The translations under genes were made by a program, and so were the position numbers. A stretch of DNA of 32,301 nucleotides from Burkholderiales bacterium (GTDB taxonomy: Bacteria; Pseudomonadota; Gammaproteobacteria; Burkholderiales; Casimicrobiaceae). The stretch spans positions 1-32,301 of the forward strand of contig JANXUB010000030.1 of NCBI GenBank assembly GCA_025352105.1, in the 5' to 3' direction. How positions within the stretch are numbered: the stretch's first letter is position 1; each line of letters starts with the position of its first letter. Below are positions 26,529-32,301 of this stretch, one piece after another. The notes under the pieces are model-generated. The model saw only the letters and a program-made list of their open reading frames with translations. It had not been told where the DNA came from and made no database searches.

Positions 26529-26995
26529 CAAAGCACTCCGATCAACTGCACTTCGAAGGTCACCGGCCGGCCCGCGAGCGGGTGGTTGAAGTCGAACACG
26601 ACCACGTCGCCATCGATCTCGCGCACCACGCCGGCATACGCACCCTGCCCGTTCGGGGTGGGAAACTGCACCACATCGCCAGCGCTGTAGCGCTCGTCCG
26701 GGTCGCCCAGCTCGTTGAGTAGCGCGCGCTTCACGCGCTGCAGCAGCTCGGGGTTGCGCTCGCCGAAGGCCTCACCCGGCGCGAGCTCGAACGACTGGCG
26801 CGTGCCTTCGGGTAGACCGAGCAAGCGCGCTTCAATCGCCGGCGCGAGTTCGCCAGTGCCGAGCGACAGCGTTGCCGGCTTGTCGTTGAAGGTATTGATC
26901 AGGTCGGCGCCGTCAGGCCCGGCGAGGCGGTAATGCAAGGTCAGGAACGACCCCGGTTGGACTTGGTTCAAGAGAAATCCTGGTGCGGTGGGCAC
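26528..26995 (-). CDS. fkpB: FKBP-type peptidyl-prolyl cis-trans isomerase (SlyD/FkpB-like)
   Basis: The 155-residue product belongs to the SlyD/FkpB group of prolyl isomerases. The FKBP core is at about 14-75 and 125-155 ([44 protein letters not shown]). The inserted flap domain with a chaperone role lies between, with [17 protein letters not shown], and [15 protein letters not shown] near the end is a family signature. There is no His-rich tail, so it is FkpB-like rather than SlyD-like. The start is GTG at 26995; an in-frame TTG about 9 codons later is an alternative. It is cotranscribed with ispH. Confidence 0.93.
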   Translation of the reverse strand: MPTAPGFLLNQVQPGSFLTLHYRLAGPDGADLINTFNDKPATLSLGTGELAPAIEARLLGLPEGTRQSFELAPGEAFGERNPELLQRVKRALLNELGDPDERYSAGDVVQFPTPNGQGAYAGVVREIDGDVVVFDFNHPLAGRPVTFEVQLIGVL

Positions 26996-27064
26996 GTGGC
27001 GTGCTGCCGATAGAGTGTGGCGGAGATTTTACGAGGCATGGCGGGGCAAACGCGCCCGCTGCGT

Positions 27065-27111
27065 GTAACGACTTTCGTAACGACAGATTATGAGCCTGTT
27101 ACGAGACTCGT
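27065..27111 (+). promoter_or_regulatory. Repeated operator-like sites before the XRE gene
   Basis: GTAACGAC occurs twice, at 27065-27072 and 27077-27084, exactly 12 bases apart. TCGTAAC at 27075-27081 is also mirrored by GTTACGA at 27098-27104, and a small palindrome ACGAG-A-CTCGT lies at 27101-27111, directly before the ATG. The cluster fits an operator for autoregulation by the XRE protein. Confidence 0.5.
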
Positions 27112-27114
27112 GAC

Positions 27115-27441
27115 ATGCTTCGCAAGATTGCAGAACCAGCAACGGTCGTCGGACGTCGTATCCGAGCACGACGCAAAGAGCTGGGCTGGTCGCAGGAAAA
27201 AGTTGGGGTGCTCATCGGAATCGATGAGTCCAGCAGCAGAGCCCGGATTAGCCGCTACGAGCGTGGTGTTCACGAACCTCCGGTTGCTACCGCCAGACTA
27301 ATCGCGAATGTCCTCGGCGTTTCGCTTCCCTACCTCTACTGCGAAGACGATGCGGTCGCCAGCCTGCTGATGGCTTTGCAAACGCTCCCAGCTGAGCAAC
27401 GCACGAGGCGCGCGAAACAGTTGCTCGCAACGATCGGTTAG
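27115..27441 (+). CDS. XRE-family helix-turn-helix transcriptional regulator
   Basis: The 108-residue product has one HTH_3/XRE domain from about 12 to 75: VVGRRIRARRKELGWSQEKV, then ISRYERGVHEPP and ANVLGVSLPYLY. A short helical tail with LPAEQRTRRAKQLL follows. Such proteins act as dimeric repressors in phages, islands and toxin-antitoxin loci. Repeated operator-like sites lie directly upstream. It is divergent from fkpB and opens the accessory region. No intact partner gene follows it, so it may be what remains of a larger unit. Confidence 0.88.
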   Translation: MLRKIAEPATVVGRRIRARRKELGWSQEKVGVLIGIDESSSRARISRYERGVHEPPVATARLIANVLGVSLPYLYCEDDAVASLLMALQTLPAEQRTRRAKQLLATIG

Positions 27442-27838
27442 GGCGCAACCGCGCCTTGGCGCTACTGTCCAACAACTTGCGACCCCGAGCTTTGAGGCCG
27501 GCACCCTGTTCGTCGAGCTTGGCGGCCCTCCACCCGGACTTTTCCTGCAGCGCGGCGGTGCGTTCGCGACGCCACTGGGTCTGCTCCTGCGCTCGCGCGG
27601 GACGATGCGCCACGGCCGGGCGCAAGTGTTCTCAATCGCGGAGGGCGAGGAGTGCACAGTCCGGTTGGCCAGATATAGCGGCAGGCGGAGAAACGGACAA
27701 GATGCCCGATCTAGGGCGTTCGACTTTTCGGAATAGGGCAAGATCGCGGCGGTGAACCTGCCACCGATTCCTTGCCGACTTCCGTACATGACCGCGGGCC
27801 AAGGGCGCCAACGACACGCCACGGGAACAACTCGGCTT
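27442..27838. other. Unassigned accessory stretch, probably gene debris
   Basis: No complete gene with a believable start can be found. On the + strand a frame is open from about 27371 to TAG at 27734-27736. It would encode FEAGTLFVELGGPPPGLFLQ followed by an Arg-rich end, but it has no start codon before 27605. On the - strand longer frames with Arg/Lys-rich products overlap it. I recognise none of them. The stretch most likely holds fragments of one or more lost genes. Confidence 0.4.
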
Positions 27839-28000
27839 GTTCAGGGCGCTTTAGATCGTTACCCACGCGTCTACCCGCGCGAGGTCGTCAAGCGTGCGCT
27901 CGAGCTGCATGCCGGCGCGGTCGTGCTCGCGCACAACCACCCGTCGGGTGCGGCCGAGCCGTCGCGCGCACACGAGCTCCTGACCCAGACCCTGAAGAGC
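27839..28000 (+). pseudogene. radC: radC fragment (JAB/MPN+ domain piece)
   Basis: About 54 codons are clearly RadC. The metal-binding motif HNHPSG is encoded at 27932-27949, preceded by [21 protein letters not shown] and followed by [13 protein letters not shown]. The N-terminal two thirds and the last 25 or so residues of a normal RadC (about 225) are missing, and the downstream sequence does not continue the family. In many Burkholderiales radC lies divergent from fkpB-ispH, so this may be what remains of the native copy; that is from memory. Confidence 0.8.
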
Positions 28001-28120
28001 AAATGGCAAGCTTGGCATTTGTTCTTGAATGACAAGGAATCCGTAATGCGAAGCATGGGCTGCTGACGAGGGCTGTTGTCGAGCATCGAGTGCAGTCTCC
28101 AGCTTCGCGTTACTGCAAGG

Positions 28121-29122
28121 TCACAGGGAATCGAGCCAGGTGAGCAAGTCGGGGTTTCGCCGCCATCTGGGCGGGCTCCCCGGACGGGTGGATCGATCTA
28201 CTTGCTCAAGGGCGCGCCGCTTGGTTTCGATGTTCGCCCGCGCGTAGTGGTTCGTCGTGTCGAGGCGGACATGTCCGAGGAAGCTCCTGATCACCGTGAC
28301 GTCCACCTCGGCGGCAACCAGTTGGACGCCCGCAGTGTGGCGGAACGTGTGTGGGTGCACGCGCTTCTGCCGCAGCGACGGAAGCTCCTTGCCGGCCGCT
28401 TGCACGTACTGTGCGAGCTTGAACCGAACTCCGGCGGCACCAAGTGGCTGACCATACCGGTTGATGAACAGCGGTTCGTGATCAGGCCTGGGCTGGCGCT
28501 TCAGTAGCGCCGCCAGCAATGCCGCCGTCTCCGGCCACACCGGACAGATCCTCTCCTTGCGTCCTTTGCCGAAGAGCTTGACCTGAGCCGGGGACACCAG
28601 CCTGATGTTGCTCGGGCATAGACTCAGCGCCTCCTGGATGCGCGCGCCGGTGTTGTACAGGAAGGCCAGCAAGGCCTGATCGCGCTGCCCTTCAGGGGTC
28701 GACCGATCAGGCTGACGCAAGATCGCGGCGACCTCCTCACAGTCGAGGTATTCGGGTTCGGTTCTGGGACCCTTCTTTGTCGGGATGCGCAGGACCGCGG
28801 CACACTGCATGGCTGCCAGCGGCTCATGGTCTGCGACGTATCGGAAGAAGGATCGGATCGCCGCCAATCGACAGTTGCGCGTGCCGATCGAGGTGCGCCG
28901 TTGTGTCTCGACGTACTTCAGGAAGGCGAGCACATCGTCGGCGGTCAGATCGGCGAGCGCAAGTGCGCTTACCGAACGATGGCGGCGCTCTGCGACGAAC
29001 CGCAGGAACATACGCCAGGTGTCGCGGTACGACAGCACCGTATGCCGCGAGCAGTTGCGTTGCTCGGCGAGCCACTCGTGGAAGAAGGCGTGGAGCCAGT
29101 ATGCGAGGCGGTCCTTGGTCAT
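28121..29122 (-). CDS. Tyrosine recombinase, third gene of a RIT element
   Basis: The 333-residue product has an N-terminal SAM-like core-binding domain (about 1-95, LAYWLHAFFHEWLAEQRNCS) and a tyrosine recombinase catalytic domain (about 120-310). Arg is in NTGARIQEALSL, Lys in KLFGKGRKERI, HTFRH gives H-x-x-R, FLGH gives the second His, and NHY is the nucleophile. It appears intact. The start at 29122 overlaps the stop of the recombinase before it by four bases (ATGA). Three overlapping recombinases in one direction is the definition of RIT (recombinase in trio) elements. As the other two are damaged, this one has probably lost its partners, unless it acts alone. Confidence 0.88.
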   Translation of the reverse strand: MTKDRLAYWLHAFFHEWLAEQRNCSRHTVLSYRDTWRMFLRFVAERRHRSVSALALADLTADDVLAFLKYVETQRRTSIGTRNCRLAAIRSFFRYVADHEPLAAMQCAAVLRIPTKKGPRTEPEYLDCEEVAAILRQPDRSTPEGQRDQALLAFLYNTGARIQEALSLCPSNIRLVSPAQVKLFGKGRKERICPVWPETAALLAALLKRQPRPDHEPLFINRYGQPLGAAGVRFKLAQYVQAAGKELPSLRQKRVHPHTFRHTAGVQLVAAEVDVTVIRSFLGHVRLDTTNHYARANIETKRRALEQVDRSTRPGSPPRWRRNPDLLTWLDSL

Positions 29123-30468
29123 GACTGTTCCCCCGATGCCTGAAGCGCACCAGCACACCGTCGCCGGTACCGCTCACTCGCTTGCTGAAGGAGTTCAGGC
29201 GTGATGTTGAGGTACACCAGCGTCGAGCCGATGTCCTTGTGGCCGAGGTACGTCGACAGGTGTGGCAGTTGGCTTTGAGGGTTCACGCCGTCCCGGTACC
29301 ACTGCATCATCCGGTGCCCGACGAACGTATGCCTCAGATCGTGGACTCGCGGCCCGCTTTGGCCGTGTTCGGGCTTGAGGCCTGCGCTGCGCAATACGCG
29401 GATCAACAACTGCTCGGTTGTGCCGTAGCTGTAACCCTGCCGGCGCAACGGCGACCACCACATCGGGGCCTCCGGCACGCTCGGCGCACCCGCCGCGGCG
29501 CGCGCGTCAAGATAGGTGCGCAGTACGCTGACCACACCTGTGGCCAGCGGCAGCCGTCGCGACTTGAAGAACTTCGTGTCCCGGATCTCGATCTGTCCGC
29601 CCTCCACGTCCAAGTCACCGAGCGTGAGCGAGACGATCTCTCCGAGCCGCAGGCCTGCGCAGTACGCCAGGGTGATCATCGCGTGCAGCACGATGGGTCG
29701 CAGCGGTGCGTTGTGCGAAGGGAACTCTCGCGCAACATCGAGCAGCCGCTTGATCTCCGCCTCCGTGAAGAGATATACGGCCGCCGCTGTTGCTGTACCA
29801 CCCGACGCTGCAATCCCACGTCAATCGACAGGACCCTCGTGGTCGTGTCCTTGCGGTGCAACGCCTTGGACAGGACCAGCCCACACTGCTGGACCTGCAG
29901 CTGATGTCGAACACCGCGGGCCTCGTGGCCCCAAGCCTTGAGCTGCTCTGGGAGCGAAGCGGCCGCCAGGCCAGGATGGCGCTGCAGGAACCGATCGAAG
30001 CGCAGCAGATCACGCATCCGTACGTCGTACCGATAGCCAAGGCCCTTCATGCGCATGACGTGCTCTTGCATTGCCGCGCCGAGAACACTGCCCCCATGGC
30101 TTGAGGGGCCGCAGCCGTTGCAAGGCGAGCTCGAAGTCGTCCTGCAACAGAGCTTGGACGATGGGGTTCAGGTGGCGGCCGTATTGCGAGCGCAGTTGAG
30201 CGAGCACATGAAGGTGTCCCCCGGCGGCCGAGCGCCAGTCGAGGTAGCGGGCAATCACGCACGCTCGATGCACCACATTGGCCAGCGGCGATCGCTGGAT
30301 GTCCTGCTGCAACCATGCGCGCAAGGTCTCCATCGAGGGGCGTGTCGACGCTTCGCGATCCGACACGAACGCATCGAAGGCACGCAGCAGACCGGCATAG
30401 GTGTAGCGAGACTTGAGTCCGATCGCCTGCGCGTCCAGGAACTTGTCGACAGTTCCTTGGGTTCTCAT
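29119..30468 (-). pseudogene. Tyrosine recombinase, second gene of the RIT trio, two frameshifts
   Basis: The product of this type is about 450 residues. Frame 1 encodes the N-terminus from ATG 30468 through LQRLRPLKPWG. At a run of five C at 30091-30095 one extra base moves the reading into a second frame, which continues with VLGAAMQEHVMRMKGLGYRY to about LQRRVVQQQRRPY. At 29773-29777 (TATATC on the coding strand) two extra bases return the reading to frame 1, giving LFTEAEIKRLL. The catalytic domain then runs to the stop (LRLGEIVSL, RVHDLRHTF, YLGHKD, STLVYL). The unshifted frame hits a stop at 30010. The two insertions total three bases. The start overlaps the stop of the first recombinase fragment (ATGA). 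Sequencing error is possible at the C run. Confidence 0.82.
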
Positions 30469-30690
30469 CGCGACACCTCCGGCAGATCCAGCGCGACCGC
30501 CCGCAATTCAGCGGTTGCCAGCTTCAGGTAAACGGCCGTGGACTGTTCGCTGCGGTGGCCAAGGACGTCCCCGATCACTTTGATTGACACGCCCCCGCTC
30601 AGCAGGGACGCGGCGCGGCTGTGCCTGAAGACATGCGCGCCGCGCTTGCCCGCCAAAGACACGTTCACCGCCTTAAGTCGGCGACCTACG
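30465..30690 (-). pseudogene. Tyrosine recombinase, first gene of the RIT trio, C-terminal remnant
   Basis: Only the last 70-75 codons remain. They hold HVFRHSRAASLL (H-x-x-R), VIGDVLGHRS and STAVYLKLAT (nucleophile Tyr). The catalytic Arg, the Lys and the whole core-binding domain are missing. The fragment is joined abruptly at about 30690 to a radC fragment on the same strand. Its stop overlaps the start of the second recombinase by four bases (ATGA), as in complete RIT elements. Confidence 0.82.
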
Positions 30691-31056
30691 ATGGATGTGC
30701 ACCAGGACCACCGCCGCCGCATTGCGCGCCAGCGATTCCTTGACGACCTCGCGCGGATAGACCGACGTCTGGCTCACCGTGCCACGGAACAGTTCGACGT
30801 ACTCGATCAATGCATGCTGCGCATCGAGCATCAGCACGGCGAAGACCTCGTGCTCCAGTCCACCCAGCCGCACCCGCAGGAAGTCGCGCACCGTCTGCGG
30901 CGAGTTCAGCACCTCGCGTCCCTGCAACTGTTGCCAGAGCAACGATTGCGCCGCCTGCAGCACCTCATCGGCCGCCGCCGGCCGGTAGGCGCCTGCGACA
31001 TCGCGAACGAGAAGGACAGAAGAAGATTCGATCGAGGAGACAAGATCGTGTGCCAT
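30673..31056 (-). pseudogene. radC: radC truncated at the RIT junction
   Basis: The frame begins with MAHDLVSS (ATG at 31056, GGAG about 7 bases upstream). It continues as RadC through LLWQQLQGREVLNSPQTVRD and LMLDAQHALIEYVELFRGTV to [20 protein letters not shown]. It breaks exactly at the metal-binding motif: VHIHRR replaces AHNHPSG, with a stop eight codons later in sequence belonging to the recombinase remnant. The JAB metal site is lost and the protein cannot be active. The normal N-terminal helix-hairpin-helix domain is also absent or shortened, as in plasmid and island radC genes. It is a different copy from the fragment at 27839-28000, since both contain the VYPREVVK segment. Confidence 0.82.
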
Positions 31057-31492
31057 GGTCGGCTCCGTGCATCGGGCGGGATTGCCCGAGACGTCGCCAG
31101 CACGGCGCAGCGCAGCCGTCAGGGTTCGCAGACGGCCGCGGGCCGCGAGCACGCAGCGAAGCAGCGCGCGCAGACCTTGACGGCGAGAACGCCGTGGTAC
31201 GTTGAAGGAGCAGCAAGCCGCCCCGCTCCACCCTTCGAAGGCATCGGCAAGCGAAGCGCGCAGACGTGAGGGATCGACGCCGACTGGCCGCGACTCGCTG
31301 CGAGGCGCGGGGCAACGCCCGGGAGCCCGACGGCACCACGTACCGGCACATCCGAACGACTAGCAGCAATGCACCATCACCTGGATGTCAGACTGCACCG
31401 ACGATCGATCGCGCGTCACGCCCCATGACTGATCCACCACGCCGATAGACACTTCGGCAATCGGCCACCCAGACCGCATCGAAGGACATCCC
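31057..31492. other. GC-rich gap between the radC remnant and the VOC gene
   Basis: No convincing gene is seen. The open frames here are Arg-rich by-products of high GC content. The region should hold promoters for the two divergent genes, but no clear box could be picked out. GAAGGA at 31482-31487 is the ribosome-binding site of the VOC gene. Confidence 0.45.
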
Positions 31493-31837
31493 ATGAGCAT
31501 CCAGACCGTCTTCGCGCACGTCAGCTGCGCCGACCTGAAGACCAGCCTTCACTGGTACGAGAAGCTCTTCGGCAAGGCGCCGATTCGCCAACCGATGCCC
31601 GGCCTGGCCGAATGGCAGTTCACCGACAGCGCCGAGGTCCAGCTGTTCGAAGACAAGACGCACGCAGGGCACAGCACCCTGACCCTCGGCGTGCTGCCGA
31701 TCGAACCGGAACGGCAGCGACTCGTCGACGCGGGACTGAACCCGGGCCCGATCGAAGAGGCCGACGACTACTTCATCATGCGCATGCGCGACCCCGACCA
31801 GAACCTCGTGGTTTTCGCGAGCGCCAAGCACGGCTAG
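31493..31837 (+). CDS. VOC family (glyoxalase/bleomycin-resistance fold) protein
   Basis: The 114-residue product has the VOC fold. The first beta-alpha-beta unit shows FAHVSCADLKTSLHWYEKLF, and the second half has TLTLGVLPI and ends MRDPDQNLVVFA, where the second metal ligand normally sits. Members include lyases, dioxygenases and antibiotic-binding proteins, and the substrate cannot be read from the sequence. Length is that of a single-domain member forming dimers. GAAGGA precedes the ATG by 5-6 bases. Codon use is strongly GC-biased, like the rest of the right end. Confidence 0.88.
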   Translation: MSIQTVFAHVSCADLKTSLHWYEKLFGKAPIRQPMPGLAEWQFTDSAEVQLFEDKTHAGHSTLTLGVLPIEPERQRLVDAGLNPGPIEEADDYFIMRMRDPDQNLVVFASAKHG

Positions 31838-31841
31838 AAGT

Positions 31842-32261
31842 TCAGCTGCCCGGCGTCGTAAGCGACAGCGTGACCGAGTCACGCCGCCCTGCGTAGAAGC
31901 GTTCCAGCGCCTCGGTGAAGCACCCGTCAAAGGTCGCCAACTCGAACAAGGTCAGGCAACTGCAGAACTTGAGATCGTCCGGTGAGCCGAAGATCTCATG
32001 GGCCGTCCGCGAAGGCACCGACAGCACCGCCGTCACGCATTCCTTGAGCCGCGGTCCCAGCACCGGGTGCGCCCAGTAAGACCGGGCCTCGGTGAGATCG
32101 TGGAGCCCGTAGACCTGGGCCATCGAACTGCGGCCCAGCGCCTTCAGTTGCGGGAACACGAACCACATCCAGTGCGTCTGCTTGCGCGCCGCCTTCAGCT
32201 CCGACAACGCCGTCGCGTACACCGGCGCCTGCGCTTCCACGAACCGCCTCAGATCGCCCAT
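31842..32261 (-). CDS. DUF1810 family protein
   Basis: The 139-residue product matches DUF1810. It starts DLRRFVEAQAPVYATALSEL, has the family core THWMWFVFPQLKALGRSSMA, and ends with PDDLKFCSCLTLFELATF and a RRDSVTL segment. Family function is not known. The ATG at 32261 leaves the domain essentially complete; the frame continues upstream to the window edge, so a slightly longer start cannot be excluded. It converges on the VOC gene with a gap of 4 bases. Confidence 0.87.
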   Translation of the reverse strand: MGDLRRFVEAQAPVYATALSELKAARKQTHWMWFVFPQLKALGRSSMAQVYGLHDLTEARSYWAHPVLGPRLKECVTAVLSVPSRTAHEIFGSPDDLKFCSCLTLFELATFDGCFTEALERFYAGRRDSVTLSLTTPGS

Positions 32262-32301
32262 CGTGTCAGGCCGCCAGTCGATGCTCGTAGTACGGCCGCT
32301 C

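Noticed and set aside
27298-27822. A 174-codon - strand frame overlapping the XRE gene
   Set aside because: It is partly antisense to the XRE gene and its Ser/Arg/Pro-rich product looks like a high-GC artefact.
30538-31269. A 243-codon + strand frame in the RIT/radC region
   Set aside because: It is antisense to clear recombinase and RadC homology, and its Arg/His/Gln-rich product matches nothing.

Overview
The window looks like a chromosomal segment of a betaproteobacterium, most likely of Burkholderiales type. The main signs are the cmk-rpsA-ihfB-lapB block, an fkpB-ispH pair, a six-gene type IV pilus minor-pilin/PilY1 operon, a PilZ-DUF1631-GGDEF-EAL protein and a RIT-type recombinase trio. 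I could not run searches, so the lineage is inferred from gene content and order.

Layout. 1-4113 (+ strand): the end of tsaE with a REPIN-like repeat pair read into its 3' end, then the cell-wall amidase amiC overlapping it, a DUF808 membrane protein and rdgC. 4127-8115 (- strand): a 1289-residue c-di-GMP protein preceded by an unlisted 39-codon ORF whose stop overlaps its start. 8116-10678: a DUF2855 gene behind a hexanucleotide tandem repeat, a small membrane protein, and a secreted ComEA-like helix-hairpin-helix protein closed by a strong terminator. 10998-16615 (+): cmk, rpsA, ihfB, lapB and radA. The lapA gene usually found before lapB is missing, and radA has no canonical start codon in front of its zinc finger. 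16733-18136 (+): an unrecognised 467-residue protein. 18199-25446 (-): pilV-pilW-pilX-pilY1-pilE-fimT/gspH, every junction overlapping. 25578-26995 (-): fkpB-ispH.

The accessory part runs from about 27.0 to 31.1 kb and appears richer in GC. It holds a small XRE regulator with repeated operator-like sites, an unassigned stretch, a + strand radC fragment, the remains of a RIT element on the - strand (third recombinase intact, second frameshifted twice with a net gain of three bases, first reduced to its C-terminus), and a second radC fragment on the - strand. Both radC fragments point into the recombinase block. The window closes with a VOC-family protein and a DUF1810 protein.

Working together: cmk, rpsA and ihfB are core nucleotide, translation and nucleoid functions. 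lapB links them to envelope LPS control, and radA and rdgC serve recombination. The pilin operon should supply the priming minor pilins and tip adhesin for a type IV pilus, and the secreted ComEA-like protein could take up DNA in the same organism. The c-di-GMP protein is a plausible regulator of surface behaviour, but nothing here ties it directly to the pili. I found no single wholly new system. The strongest leads are the radA start, the 39-codon coupled ORF, the repeat that supplies both the TsaE tail and the amiC ribosome-binding region, and the decayed RIT/radC locus.
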